DNA of 64,000 nucleotides from Parasalinivibrio latis (GCF_036825535.1 NZ_CP098812.1:1488001-1552000); one strand, 5' to 3'; shown: positions 27,328 through 37,088, numbered from the stretch's first letter. Notes: generated from the sequence alone by a model not told the origin. Made by a program: numbers and translations.

Positions 27328-27924
27328 ATGATGGAACAAAAACTGGCTAACCCAGCGCCACTCGGCCTGATGGGCTTCGGCATGACCACAGTTCTCTTGA
27401 ACATCCACAACGCTGGATTTTTCCCAATTGATTCAATGATTCTGGCTATGGGCATTTTCTACGGCGGCCTGGCTCAGGTCATCGTTGGTATCATGGAATT
27501 CAAGAAAGGTAACACTTTTGGTACCACAGCCTTCACTTCTTACGGTCTGTTCTGGCTGACTCTGGTTGGTCTGCTTGTTATGCCTAAACTGGGTTGGGCG
27601 GAACCAAGCCCTCATACCTTTATGGGTTGGTACCTGACTATGTGGGGAATTTTCACCGCATTTATGTTCGTTGGCTCCCTGCGTTATTGCTTTGCTAAGC
27701 AATTTGTATTCGGCAGTCTGACTGTTCTGTTCTTCCTGCTTGCAGCCCGCGATTTTACTGGCAGCGCATTTATCGGAACTATTGCCGGTTTTGAAGGCAT
27801 TGTTTGTGGTGCAAGTGCAATCTATTTTGCAATGGCTCAAGTGCTGAATGAAGAATATGGGCGCACTGTCCTGCCTGTTGGCGAGAAGAAGCCGGAAATG
27901 GCACCGAAAGCAGTTGCGGCATAA
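27328..27924 (+). CDS. satP: acetate/succinate transporter SatP (YaaH family)
   Basis: 198-residue, six-helix GPR1/FUN34/YaaH channel/transporter for acetate and succinate with protons. The signature NPAPLGLMGFGMTTVLLN is at residues ~7-24. Helices follow in the pattern GIFYGGLAQVIVGIMEF and TSYGLFWLTLVGLLV typical of SatP. TAAGGTGC precedes the ATG. Ends at a strong terminator. Confidence 0.94.
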   Translation: MMEQKLANPAPLGLMGFGMTTVLLNIHNAGFFPIDSMILAMGIFYGGLAQVIVGIMEFKKGNTFGTTAFTSYGLFWLTLVGLLVMPKLGWAEPSPHTFMGWYLTMWGIFTAFMFVGSLRYCFAKQFVFGSLTVLFFLLAARDFTGSAFIGTIAGFEGIVCGASAIYFAMAQVLNEEYGRTVLPVGEKKPEMAPKAVAA

Positions 27925-27937
27925 TTTTGCTGATTCT

Positions 27938-27975
27938 AAAAAAAGCCCCTCCATTTCTTGGCGGGGCTTTTTTTT
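27938..27975 (+). terminator. terminator after satP
   Basis: AAAAGCCCC / GGGGCTTTT (27941-27971) followed by TTTTT. Confidence 0.9.
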
Positions 27976-27992
27976 GCTTGCATGCTGCTGTT

Positions 27993-30077
27993 TTACATCG
28001 TTAAACAGACCGGGGTCAGAGGGGCAGGGCGATGAACCAGGTAACCTTGAAAATAATTGACGCTGGCATTGTACAGATGTGCGTATTCTTCCTGAGTCTC
28101 TACACATTCAGCTACCACCTTTAGATTCATCTGCCGGGCAATATCACAGATGCTGCTGATAATAGCGCTGCGAATTGGATCAGCATGGCAATTTCTTACA
28201 ACGCCACCGTCAATCTTCACAATATCAATCGGTAAATTCAGTATCTGCTCATAAGTAGCGTGGCCTTTCCCAAAGTCATCCAGCGCAATTCGAGCGCCTC
28301 GCATCTTCAACTTACAGAGGTTATCTGCAAGTTTTTCCGGATCTTCAATACTGCCGGTTTCCACGAGTTCAATACACAGCTTATCGAAGGGTACCTTTAA
28401 GTGTTCTGCTTCAGAAATCAGCCGTTCTATAGCACTGTCCAGCGTGAGGAAATCAGGTGAAAAGTTGATAGATGCGTATCCCACATTAGCAAGTGACATT
28501 TGGGAAAGCAGTTTAAGTGTGCGGCAGACTATTTTCCCTTCAAGCTCTTCAAGGCGACTGAGTTTTCTCGCATAGAGGAAAACCCGTTCAGTTTCCAGAG
28601 ACCTGCCTTTGTAGGAGAATCGGGACAATATCTCAAAACGATAATTTTCTTCTGTCGATGATGACTGATACCGCTGATGGAGAATCGAGATGTTCTCTTC
28701 ATCCATGTCGTAGAAGAAGCCAAGATAGTCATCAAAGTTGGTATTGTCGCAGTCGATCAGAACCGCGTTGGACAGAGGATCGGTCAATTTTGCATTGAGG
28801 TGTAAAAGATTGACCCGCTGCCTGAGCATTCCGGCTTCCGGACAGTGGCAGTAATAAATGCGTCCAAATTCAACATTCAGGTTACAGGCTTTCAGATAGC
28901 GGTTTACCTGGTCAGGCAGCTTTTCGAGCCGAGAAATACTGCGGATGTTGTACTCTGATATAATGACCAGTGCGTTGATATCATAAAGAATATAGCTGCT
29001 TTCATACATGAAGGTATCACGCTTCAAGACACACGCTATAGCCTGTATGATTTGCTCTCGGCGCTCTGTCGGGTACTTGAATATCGCTGATAGATCGATG
29101 GCGGCTACCAAGAAACCCCGTAGGTTGGCGGTGTCTTTTGCCAGTTTTTGGAAAGTACCGAGGTGGCTGGCATTGTCGAAATAGAGATGCTGCTTGTGGG
29201 TTTCAATCTCGCGCCGGAGATTAATTTTGTATTCCAGCACAATATAAACAATGAGTGAAAAAATGTAGAAAACTGTCAGTTTGGTGTTCAACTCATTGAT
29301 GCCAAATCCTTTGTAGTTGTGAATCAGCATGGTGTAGCCGGTGACGATCAAAATTATCTGGGTAAGTTCAGATATCTTGAAAACAGCCAGTATGGCTAGT
29401 GGAAGCAAGAGCAAATAAGTAAGGTAAGGATGCAGAATCTGGCTCGCATAAAACAGAACCGACAAAATCAAAACGATGATGGAGATTTTGCAGCCAAGTT
29501 CGGATTTGAAATTACGTATCTCGTTGGAAAGCAGCATAATCATATGCCGGTTCCGGTGTGCCAGAAGCAAACAAAGAGTAATTAGTGGAGCAGTTAAAAG
29601 AACGCCAATAGAATCGACCAGAAACAGGTTCAGGGCTTTCTCAAAAGGGTATAGCTCTGAAGCCAGCAGGCAAATTGTAATCGCAGAAATTCCGGGTATT
29701 ACGAAAACGCAAAAGCAGAAATAGAGCTTGTAAGAGCTTGGGTGACCTCGAAACCGATTGAAAAACGAAAGGGCTAATAACTGACCGACTACCAGGGTCA
29801 GCGTATAAATAAACCCAATACCGTTCGGGATAAAGTTGAACCCGCTGTAGTACATAATCAGTCCAAGGCTTGCGCCTACAACACCGGTATTTCCATATAC
29901 ATAGGCGACGGCTACGATCACGCCGCTGCTGATGGAGAGCAATTGTACGTTGGAAACGGTGACTGTAGAGAAGTCTGCGACATAGAAGCTGAGGACAGTC
30001 AGCACACAGGAGACGATAAATGCTTGGTAGGGGTTATATCTTTCAACCTGACCAGGAGCGAAAATAAAACGTGTCAT
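27993..30077 (-). CDS. membrane EAL-domain c-di-GMP phosphodiesterase
   Basis: 694 residues. N-terminal ~300 residues are a multi-helix membrane sensor, MASE1-like (e.g. SGVIVAVAYVYGNTGVVGAS, VVGQLLALSFFNRF). A degenerate GGDEF-like segment (~315-430) has no GG(D/E)EF. The EAL domain (~440-690) keeps all expected catalytic positions: Glu in FEILSRF (EIL replacing EAL), Asn in SINFSPDFL, Glu in LCIELVETGS, the Asp pair in IALDDFGKGHATYEQ, Lys in DIVKIDG, Glu in VVAECVETQ and Gln in YFQGYLVHRP. It therefore probably hydrolyses c-di-GMP to pGpG. Its ATG overlaps the stop of the upstream diguanylate cyclase (ATGA), so the two are translationally coupled. Confidence 0.88.
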   Translation of the reverse strand: MTRFIFAPGQVERYNPYQAFIVSCVLTVLSFYVADFSTVTVSNVQLLSISSGVIVAVAYVYGNTGVVGASLGLIMYYSGFNFIPNGIGFIYTLTLVVGQLLALSFFNRFRGHPSSYKLYFCFCVFVIPGISAITICLLASELYPFEKALNLFLVDSIGVLLTAPLITLCLLLAHRNRHMIMLLSNEIRNFKSELGCKISIIVLILSVLFYASQILHPYLTYLLLLPLAILAVFKISELTQIILIVTGYTMLIHNYKGFGINELNTKLTVFYIFSLIVYIVLEYKINLRREIETHKQHLYFDNASHLGTFQKLAKDTANLRGFLVAAIDLSAIFKYPTERREQIIQAIACVLKRDTFMYESSYILYDINALVIISEYNIRSISRLEKLPDQVNRYLKACNLNVEFGRIYYCHCPEAGMLRQRVNLLHLNAKLTDPLSNAVLIDCDNTNFDDYLGFFYDMDEENISILHQRYQSSSTEENYRFEILSRFSYKGRSLETERVFLYARKLSRLEELEGKIVCRTLKLLSQMSLANVGYASINFSPDFLTLDSAIERLISEAEHLKVPFDKLCIELVETGSIEDPEKLADNLCKLKMRGARIALDDFGKGHATYEQILNLPIDIVKIDGGVVRNCHADPIRSAIISSICDIARQMNLKVVAECVETQEEYAHLYNASVNYFQGYLVHRPAPLTPVCLTM

Positions 30078-31381
30078 ACAATTGTCACCCGGTTCCGCCC
30101 ATTGTGTTTGGACTCATAAAGTGCAGCGTCGGCACGTTTATAAGCACTGCTGAAGGTGGTATTGGTGTCGTGAACCCCGCCGATTGAAACGGTAACTGTC
30201 AGACCTGCAATAGGAGATTCCTCAACCACTTTTCTCAGCAATTCAGCTTTGTCCAGGAGCGCAAGCGCATCCATATTTTCAAAGCAGCAAACGAATTCTT
30301 CTCCACCCCAGCGAATTGCCATATCTCCGGCTCGAATACACCGTCCAATACGTTGAGTAATTTGATGGATGACATCATCGCCCTTTTTATGGCCATAGGT
30401 ATCATTGATTCGTTTGAAGTTATCAATATCGATAAGCAAAAGGGAAAACCGGGTCATTTTTCGCAACTTGCTTTCATAATAATCACGGCGATAAAAGCCA
30501 GTCATTTTATCTCGCTGCAAAAATCTACGTTCGTTGTTCTTTTGAGCACCGTACAGGTAGAAAATTGTTGATAAAATAAGGGATGGAAGCAACATCCATT
30601 TTACAATAACAATAAAATTTACACCCAAAACTATCGGGCCATTTACTGCACATGGAAGGTTTATTTTTGTTTGGAAAATATTGGGTGATTTCCCTTCTGT
30701 TATGACGGTGTAGTGCTCTTTGTTGTAATTATTAACAATGTTGCTTGTAAGTGTTGCATTTAAATCTACAGCCAAGAGCGCGTTAAGTTTCTTGTTGTTG
30801 TAAATAGGGAAATACAATGTGCGAATTAGCTGATTGGTACCTTCTTCATGGTAGGGCTCTGTCAGTTTGATGTTGCACCCGTAAAATGACGCGTAGGTAT
30901 CTTTAATTCCCTCTTTTTCAACAATTCGGTTCATGACAGCATTATCATCGTATGAAGAGAGCTTTTCTTGGTAAAACGCCCGGAGAGGGTAGAAGTGTGA
31001 ATAGACAGCGGGGTTTTCAAGAACGGCGATAGTCCACACCGAACCTGGTGCGATATTCTCCAGTTCAGAACGCAGCTTATTGATACCCACCGATAGTATA
31101 CGGACGTAACCGGGTTTATTAACGACAATATCCACGCCATTTCTCTGGTGCAGACCGCTGTTTAAAAAGATCTGATCTGAATTATTATAGAATGAAGCAA
31201 ACCGCCGGCTAGTTGAGAATAAATCTCGATAAATATAGCTGATTTTGCTCTCTACTTTACCGATGCGATAGATGTTGTAGCCCTGGTATAAAACAGATAA
31301 TGCGAACAACGTAATAAAGAAGGTTTTAAAAAACCGGAATAAATCACATTGCTTAAAATGTTGTATCAACCAGCGCTTCAT
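30074..31381 (-). CDS. membrane GGDEF diguanylate cyclase
   Basis: 435 residues. TM1 ~18-37, a periplasmic sensor region (~40-255, Cache-like in size, with cysteines in FYGCNIKL and LPCAVNGP), TM2 ~257-280, and a GGDEF domain (~300-435). Active site is RWGGEEF, and an intact product-inhibition I-site (RAGD) lies exactly five residues before it. MTGFYRRDYYESKL, LLLIDIDNFKRINDTYGH and ADAALYESKHNGRNRV are standard. It should make c-di-GMP from GTP in response to a periplasmic cue. It overlaps the phosphodiesterase gene by 4 bases. Confidence 0.92.
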   Translation of the reverse strand: MKRWLIQHFKQCDLFRFFKTFFITLFALSVLYQGYNIYRIGKVESKISYIYRDLFSTSRRFASFYNNSDQIFLNSGLHQRNGVDIVVNKPGYVRILSVGINKLRSELENIAPGSVWTIAVLENPAVYSHFYPLRAFYQEKLSSYDDNAVMNRIVEKEGIKDTYASFYGCNIKLTEPYHEEGTNQLIRTLYFPIYNNKKLNALLAVDLNATLTSNIVNNYNKEHYTVITEGKSPNIFQTKINLPCAVNGPIVLGVNFIVIVKWMLLPSLILSTIFYLYGAQKNNERRFLQRDKMTGFYRRDYYESKLRKMTRFSLLLIDIDNFKRINDTYGHKKGDDVIHQITQRIGRCIRAGDMAIRWGGEEFVCCFENMDALALLDKAELLRKVVEESPIAGLTVTVSIGGVHDTNTTFSSAYKRADAALYESKHNGRNRVTIV

Positions 31382-31602
31382 ACGGGCTTCTTTAAATTTG
31401 GTAAGACCAGTGATTTTATTCCTATCTTTACATATTTGGAATGGGTTTTTATAAGGGTAGGAGATATGAGAAGTGCTGAAATTTCTCTCCGTTCATGTTC
31501 TGTTCAGCTTATTAACGTGGGCAAAACATAAATGGTGATATGTTAAAATTTTTATCGTTTGTACTTATTGTCAGGTGGTAGTGAGTTGCTCTTATTCAGC
31601 AA

Positions 31603-31633
31603 TAAAAAAACCGGCACAATGGCCGGTTTTTTT
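31603..31633. terminator. bidirectional terminator between serine deaminase and DGC regions
   Basis: AACCGGC (31609-31615) / GCCGGTT (31622-31628) with an A-run on the left and T-run on the right; ends the serine deaminase transcript on the - strand. Confidence 0.88.
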
Positions 31634-31644
31634 CCAAAAGATGT

Positions 31645-33006
31645 TTAGCAAATCACTTTGATTGCAAGGCCACCCTGAGACGTTTCGCGATACTTAGCAT
31701 TCATATCTTTACCCGTTTCCAGCATGGTTTCGATAACCTTGTCGAGTGAAACACGTGGTTCAGACGAGCGGCGGAGTGCCATGCGAGAAGCGTTGATGGC
31801 TTTAACCGCGGCAATACCGTTACGCTCGATACATGGTACCTGTACCTGGCCAGCTACCGGGTCACAAGTCAGTCCCAGGTTGTGCTCCATCGCGATTTCA
31901 GCCGCCATGCAAACCTGCTGAGGACTGCCGCCCATGAGTTCTGTCAGGCCCGCTGCTGCCATTGAGCAGGCTACGCCAACCTCACCCTGGCAGCCCACTT
32001 CAGCACCGGAAATAGAGGCGTTCTTTTTGAACAGGCCGCCAATCGCTCCAGACGCTGCGAAATAACGTGTGTATTCGCGTGGGCCTACTGGCTGAATGAA
32101 CTTGTCATAGTAAGCCAGCACTGCCGGGACAATACCGCAAGCGCCGTTAGTCGGGGCGGTAACAACGCGGCCTCCGGCTGCGTTTTCTTCGTTCACAGCA
32201 AAGGCAAACATGTTGACCCAATCTACTGCAGTCATCGGATCAGTCGAGTATTTCTCTGAAGTAAGCAGTTGTTGGCGAAGGGCCGCTGCACGGCGTGGAA
32301 CGCGAAGTGGACCAGGGAGAATTCCCTCGGTATTCATGCCTCGCTCCATGCACTCATGCATGGTTTTCCAGATGTTGCCAAGATAAGTCTGAATTTCATC
32401 TTCAGAATTCATTGCACGCTGGTTTGCCATCACAACAGCACTGATGGACAGGCCGTTATCCAGACATTGCTTGAGCATTTCATCTGCAGTGTCGAAGTTA
32501 TACGGTACGGTGAAAGCATGCTCTGCTTCCTTACCGAAATTTTCTTCATCGACGATGAAACCACCGCCAATAGAGTAATAGGTTTTCGAGTAAGCAGCTT
32601 CATCCCCGATCCACGCGTGGATCTGCATACCATTTTCATGTAATGCGAGGTTATCGGTATGGAAATTCATGCCGCCATCACGAGGGAAGTCTACTGTGTG
32701 GCAATGCATACCAACCGGAAGACGCTCCGTTTCTTCGACACGGGCAATAAATCCTGGGATCGCATCGATATCTACATGTTCCGGTGTGTTACCGGCCAGA
32801 CCCATGATAATGGCGATATCGGTGTGGTGGCCTTTACCTGTCAGAGACAGTGAGCCGTAGACATCTACGGTGATCTTGGTGATGTCGCGCAGCTTACCCA
32901 TGCTTCGCAGGTCATCAATAAAAGCTTTACCTGCTTTCATTGGGCCAACGGTGTGGGAACTGGAAGGGCCAACGCCAATTTTGTAGATATCAAAGATACT
33001 GATCAT
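31645..33006 (-). CDS. sdaA: L-serine ammonia-lyase (iron-sulfur)
   Basis: 453-residue single-chain [4Fe-4S] L-serine deaminase, producing pyruvate and ammonia. Starts MISIFDIYKIGVGPSSSHTV like E. coli SdaA/SdaB; I prefer the ATG at 33006 (AAGGTG 7 bases upstream) to an upstream GTG. Cluster cysteines appear in NGACGIVPAV, GLTCDPVAGQV and VPCIERNGIA. The C-terminus ends in conserved SQGGLAIKVIC. It follows sdaC, with a terminator between, so expression can differ from the transporter. SdaA versus SdaB cannot be separated by sequence alone. Confidence 0.95.
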   Translation of the reverse strand: MISIFDIYKIGVGPSSSHTVGPMKAGKAFIDDLRSMGKLRDITKITVDVYGSLSLTGKGHHTDIAIIMGLAGNTPEHVDIDAIPGFIARVEETERLPVGMHCHTVDFPRDGGMNFHTDNLALHENGMQIHAWIGDEAAYSKTYYSIGGGFIVDEENFGKEAEHAFTVPYNFDTADEMLKQCLDNGLSISAVVMANQRAMNSEDEIQTYLGNIWKTMHECMERGMNTEGILPGPLRVPRRAAALRQQLLTSEKYSTDPMTAVDWVNMFAFAVNEENAAGGRVVTAPTNGACGIVPAVLAYYDKFIQPVGPREYTRYFAASGAIGGLFKKNASISGAEVGCQGEVGVACSMAAAGLTELMGGSPQQVCMAAEIAMEHNLGLTCDPVAGQVQVPCIERNGIAAVKAINASRMALRRSSEPRVSLDKVIETMLETGKDMNAKYRETSQGGLAIKVIC

Positions 33007-33091
33007 AGGTGTCACCTTGTTTGATACCCGGATTTTTGCCCGGCATCGTTAGAATGCGTTTGGGTTTCACCCATCCTTGGTGATCGAAAGA

Positions 33092-33122
33092 CAAAAGAGC
33101 AGGGACATGCTCCCCGCTCTTT
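33092..33122 (-). terminator. intercistronic terminator sdaC-sdaA
   Basis: GAGCAGGGA (33097-33105) / TCCCCGCTC (33111-33119, one mismatch). On the - strand it is followed by TTTTGTCTTTC, so it should end or attenuate the sdaC message before sdaA. Confidence 0.78.
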
Positions 33123-33146
33123 ATGTTGTGGATTTTACCTGAAAAA

Positions 33147-34418
33147 TCAGAAGAACAAAGCGTAAAGGATGGCAGAAATTGCTACCAGGCCCATCACTGT
33201 GACGAACACGTTGCTGAGTCGTCCTTCGTACTTCTTCAGTGCAGGTACTTTCTTAATAGCATACATCGGCATGATGAACAGGATAGTTGCGATAATTGGA
33301 CCACCCAGTGATTCGATCATACCCAGGATACTTGGGTTGATAGTGGAGACAATCCACAGCGTCAGAATCATGAACACCACAGTAAAGGTGTCAATCTTCT
33401 TCATGTTAATTTCTTCACCACGGCTGCGCTTGTGCTTGATAATCAGGCCATTCAGACCTTCACGGGCTCCAAGGTAGTGGCCGAAGAAAGAAGAAACAAT
33501 TGCGACGAAGGCAACGAATGGGCCCAGGTAAGAAATGAACGGGCTTTCGTGCTTGTTAGCAAGATAAGACAGTACTGCAATGTTCTGGCTTTTTGCTGCC
33601 TGCAGGTCAGCAGGAGTGAGGCTCAGTACACAAGAGAATACGAACAGCATGACAAAGCCAAGCAGCATCATTGCAGTGCGGGCCAGAATCTTGTTCGCTT
33701 TCTCTTCAGCATGTTTGCCATGGTCACGAACCTGTGCCATTGAGAATGCAGAAATTGCTGGGCTGTGGTTAAAGGCAAATACCAGAACCGGAATAGAAAT
33801 CCAGATAGTGATGGCAAAATCACTGATTGATGGCACTTGGCTCAGAGCTGAAGTATTCCAGTCTGGGATCAGGTACAGCGACATGAACAGCAGGATGCCT
33901 ACCAGTGGGTAAACCAGGAACTGGGTGACTTTCAGCATCAGCTTCTCACCTGCCAGCATGACAGACATCATACCGAGGATCAGAACGATAGAGAGGATGC
34001 CACGAGGGATTGATTCCATCCCCAGCTGGTTAACCATGAAAGAATCTACGGTGTTGGTAATACCTACGCCGTAAATCAGAACGATTGGGTAAATGGCAAA
34101 GAAGTAAAGCAGTGTAATGAGTTTACCTGCTGTTTTACCGAAGTGTTCTTCTACTACTTCAGTAATATCACTTCCCGGCTTAGAGGATGAAAGTACAAAA
34201 CGTGCCAAGCCACGGTGTGCCAAGTAAGTCATTGGGCCAACCAATGCTGCCATGATAACAAGAGGCCAGAAGCCTTTCAGACCAGCATTGATTGGAAGGA
34301 ACAAGATGCCTGCACCTACTGCTGTACCGAAGAGGGAAAGCATCCACGTGGTATCTTGAGCAGACCACTTGAGGCTCGCTGCAGCAGAAGTTGCTGATTT
34401 AGCGGCACTATTTTGCAT
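33147..34418 (-). CDS. sdaC: serine/H+ symporter SdaC
   Basis: 423-residue HAAAP-family permease with 11 predicted helices, importing L-serine with protons. Family-specific blocks are FGTAVGAGILFLPINAGLKG (~30), DITEVVEEHFGKTAGKLITL, FSCVLSLTPADLQAAKSQNI, FGHYLGAREGLNGLIIK and NPSILGMIESLGGPIIA. Upstream of the serine deaminase on the same strand, giving an import-and-deaminate unit. A CRP-like site lies ~125 bases upstream. Confidence 0.95.
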   Translation of the reverse strand: MQNSAAKSATSAAASLKWSAQDTTWMLSLFGTAVGAGILFLPINAGLKGFWPLVIMAALVGPMTYLAHRGLARFVLSSSKPGSDITEVVEEHFGKTAGKLITLLYFFAIYPIVLIYGVGITNTVDSFMVNQLGMESIPRGILSIVLILGMMSVMLAGEKLMLKVTQFLVYPLVGILLFMSLYLIPDWNTSALSQVPSISDFAITIWISIPVLVFAFNHSPAISAFSMAQVRDHGKHAEEKANKILARTAMMLLGFVMLFVFSCVLSLTPADLQAAKSQNIAVLSYLANKHESPFISYLGPFVAFVAIVSSFFGHYLGAREGLNGLIIKHKRSRGEEINMKKIDTFTVVFMILTLWIVSTINPSILGMIESLGGPIIATILFIMPMYAIKKVPALKKYEGRLSNVFVTVMGLVAISAILYALFF

Positions 34419-34536
34419 TATTAACTACCTATAGTCTTATGGGAAACAGGAACGGCCGTAATTTTGGTTATTTTAATATTTTATACGGTGATATAGATCT
34501 AGTTATGTAACAGGAGGAAATTGTAGTACATATAAT

Positions 34537-34552
34537 CGTGATTTTAGTCACA
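34537..34552 (-). promoter_or_regulatory. CRP-like operator upstream of sdaC
   Basis: On the - strand TGTGACTAAAATCACG fits TGTGA-N6-TCACA with one mismatch. A TACAAT -10-like hexamer lies at 34520-34525. E. coli sdaC is also CRP-activated; assignment here is by motif only. Confidence 0.55.
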
Positions 34553-34650
34553 AAATGGAGGGATTGCTAGCGGATTTTAAGAGGATTAACGGTAAGAAAT
34601 GGACGTTTTGAGAGTCTTTATTTTGAGATGCGTTAAAATCGTCAGAAAAG

Positions 34651-35325
34651 TCAGCGTGAGTGGCCTGAAATCTGGATTTTCATTGCGCGAAATATCATCG
34701 CAGTGGTCCCCCAAATAAGGTTTGAAGCATAAGGAATTGCGTACACTGGGTGATATTCACCATTTCTGTATATAGAAATGGTTTTTATTGCATCATCGTT
34801 TAAGAGATGTGCCAACGGATATTCAAACATGCTGTCAACTTCACCTCTGTCCAGATTTACGTCATCAGTGCTGGAAATGACGGCGATGACAGGGGTGACG
34901 TTAAAGCCACTGATTGTCGGAAGTGATGGCAGGCAACCAATTACGTCCTCTCGACGGCAGTGAATCCCCACTTCTTCAAACATTTCCCTTCTGGCAGTGT
35001 CGATAAGATCAGCATCTGTTGCTTCAGCCCTTCCTCCGGGGAAGCTGATTTGCCCAGGATGATGTTTGAGATGTTTGGCTCTTCGTGTAAGAACGACGTG
35101 CAAACCGTCGGCCCTTTCGATAAGTGCAACTAATACGGCAGCGTCCTTAAACGTTTGCCGGTGTTTGCCAGATGTCAGCCTGTGTAACCACTGTCCATAC
35201 CGATAGGAGGGAGTGAGAGAAAAACGGGTTAATACGCCCAAGAGATCGACGGGCTGCGAAGGGAAAGAGGACTGGCCGTTAGGGTTTAGCTTTGGTAACT
35301 GATAAACAGAAGTTTCCGGCGGCAT
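34651..35325 (-). CDS. nudL: NUDIX CoA pyrophosphatase NudL-like
   Basis: 224-residue NUDIX hydrolase. The UPF0035 signature LKHHPGQISFPGGRAE runs into the NUDIX box (GGRAEATDADLIDTARREMFEEVGI region, ~100-125; key residues are the GG, REMFEEVG glutamates). This arrangement marks the NudL/YeaB group, expected to cut CoA and derivatives. TGAGGAC precedes the ATG. It follows pabB by 20 bases on the same strand, as in E. coli pabB-nudL, so the two are co-transcribed. Confidence 0.9.
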   Translation of the reverse strand: MPPETSVYQLPKLNPNGQSSFPSQPVDLLGVLTRFSLTPSYRYGQWLHRLTSGKHRQTFKDAAVLVALIERADGLHVVLTRRAKHLKHHPGQISFPGGRAEATDADLIDTARREMFEEVGIHCRREDVIGCLPSLPTISGFNVTPVIAVISSTDDVNLDRGEVDSMFEYPLAHLLNDDAIKTISIYRNGEYHPVYAIPYASNLIWGTTAMIFRAMKIQISGHSR

Positions 35326-35345
35326 GTGTCCTCATTTGACTTAAT

Positions 35346-36728
35346 TTATGGCTTTTCCCCGCTCAAAACCGGCAATATACGGCTAACTTTGTCCAGGGTT
35401 TCTTGATATTCAGCTTCTGGTTTGCTGTCTGCTACCAGCCCGCCGCCTGCCCAGGAAAATATTTTACCATTGTGACAGACTTGTGTTCGAATTGTGATGC
35501 TTGTGTCCATCGTACCACAACGGCTGATATAACCAATGCTTCCGCAGTAAACACTTCGCCGATGTGGCTCAAGTTCTTCAATAATTTCCATCGCCCGGAC
35601 TTTTGGGGCTCCGGTAATTGACCCGCCGGGGAAACAGGCTCTCATCAGGTCACAGGCTGAATACTGGTCACCGAGCTTTCCTTTAACTGTGCTGACCAAA
35701 TGGTGTACTGCCGGGAAGCTTTCTATTTCAAAAAGAGCGGGCACTGAAACAGAGCCGGGAGACGCTACACGACCGATATCGTTGCGCAGCAGATCGACAA
35801 TCATCAGGTTTTCAGCACGATCTTTCTCTGCATGGCGAAGATCATCCGCATTCTTCTCATCCTGGGATGCATCTGTGGAGCGAGGGCGGGTGCCTTTAAT
35901 CGGTTTGGTTTCTATATCCTTGTCTTTCAATTGCAGAAAACGTTCGGGGGATACTGACAGTACAGCCGCCTCAGGCAACCGAATAAAGGCTGAAAAAGGC
36001 GCGCCATTTTGGTTTGCCAATCGCAAATAGGCATCCCACTCATCTCCGGAGTAAGCTGCACTGAAACGTTGGGCAAGGTTTATCTGGTAGCAATCGCCGG
36101 CGAGCAGATATTCCTGAACTTTTGCAAACCGGGTGAAGTAGGCGTCTTTGGTAAGGTTTGATTCCCATCCTGATACCAGATTGAAAGGAGCTTGGTCGCT
36201 GTGCTCGAAGCTGTTCAACCAAGAAAGCCTATCGCTTCCCTCGGGTTGGACAAGTGTGACCGTTTGCTTTTGGTGATCTGCAACAAGAGCCCAATTGTAC
36301 AGGCCAACACTCATATCCGGGATGCCCGTGTCGTTGATTGCCGTTACGGGCAACTGCTCAACCGTTCGGCCAAGATCATAGGAGAAATACCCAAGGGCAC
36401 CACCTAAAAAAGGAATGTCGGGATGCGTTTCCAAAGACGGCAAGAGTTCATTTTGTACGGTATTCAGGAATGCGAAAGGATCACCTGCTTCAGAACGCGT
36501 TGAACCCTCTTTAGTCGTGAGATGATTCAGTGTCCCGTCATATACCACAGTCGCTATCGGGTCGGCGACCAATATGTCGAACCGGTTATCCGGATGGGAG
36601 GCGGATGCCGAGTGTAATAACATTGCCCATGGCAGATGAGAGATATGGCTGAACAATGCTGGAACAGCATCAGGGGAGTACTGCAAGGATGTCAGCGAAA
36701 TAGAAGTATTTGGGTTCCCGGTCATCAT
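35346..36728 (-). CDS. pabB: aminodeoxychorismate synthase component I PabB
   Basis: 460-residue chorismate-utilising enzyme; with PabA glutamine amidotransferase it makes 4-amino-4-deoxychorismate for p-aminobenzoate and folate. N-terminal Trp-binding-type domain, then the catalytic domain with the PabB-specific lysine in TKPIKGTRPRS, AENLMIVDLLRNDIGRV, PGGSITGAPKVRAMEII and YCGSIGYIS. Two adjacent ATGs exist; I take the outer. TrpE is excluded by the PIKGT motif. Operon with nudL. Confidence 0.93.
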   Translation of the reverse strand: MMTGNPNTSISLTSLQYSPDAVPALFSHISHLPWAMLLHSASASHPDNRFDILVADPIATVVYDGTLNHLTTKEGSTRSEAGDPFAFLNTVQNELLPSLETHPDIPFLGGALGYFSYDLGRTVEQLPVTAINDTGIPDMSVGLYNWALVADHQKQTVTLVQPEGSDRLSWLNSFEHSDQAPFNLVSGWESNLTKDAYFTRFAKVQEYLLAGDCYQINLAQRFSAAYSGDEWDAYLRLANQNGAPFSAFIRLPEAAVLSVSPERFLQLKDKDIETKPIKGTRPRSTDASQDEKNADDLRHAEKDRAENLMIVDLLRNDIGRVASPGSVSVPALFEIESFPAVHHLVSTVKGKLGDQYSACDLMRACFPGGSITGAPKVRAMEIIEELEPHRRSVYCGSIGYISRCGTMDTSITIRTQVCHNGKIFSWAGGGLVADSKPEAEYQETLDKVSRILPVLSGEKP

Positions 36729-37088
36729 CTCTTTTGTGTTCGTTTTTGATGTGTCTCATAGCGACATGAGGGCGCTAAGAGTATCATAAAGAAGACGCGT
36801 GTGTACCTGTTCTCCCAATGCGCCGTTAGCAGTATGACTTGCGGCGTACAATCTGTGACCAATTGTAGGTTGGGCCAACGATATTTAACGTGGAAACTTT
36901 GTTTTACGTTTACCGTAACCGGCTGAATTGTTGGAAAATGGACAGGTAGCGAGTAATGGATCTATTGCTACACCGGAATTTTCTTCTGATGTGGCAGTTA
37001 AAAGCAATTTGTGAGAAACCGAATTAGCTACACACTGGAAGCACCCTGTCACAGGGCGCCACGGAAAGATAACTATAAAGAGGCAAAT
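36729..37088. other. pabB-fumA divergent promoter region
   Basis: 360 bases carrying the promoters of pabB and fumA. A CCCTG/CAGGG hairpin (~37042-37056) lies in the presumed fumA leader, ~35 bases before the start. No gene seen. Confidence 0.5.
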
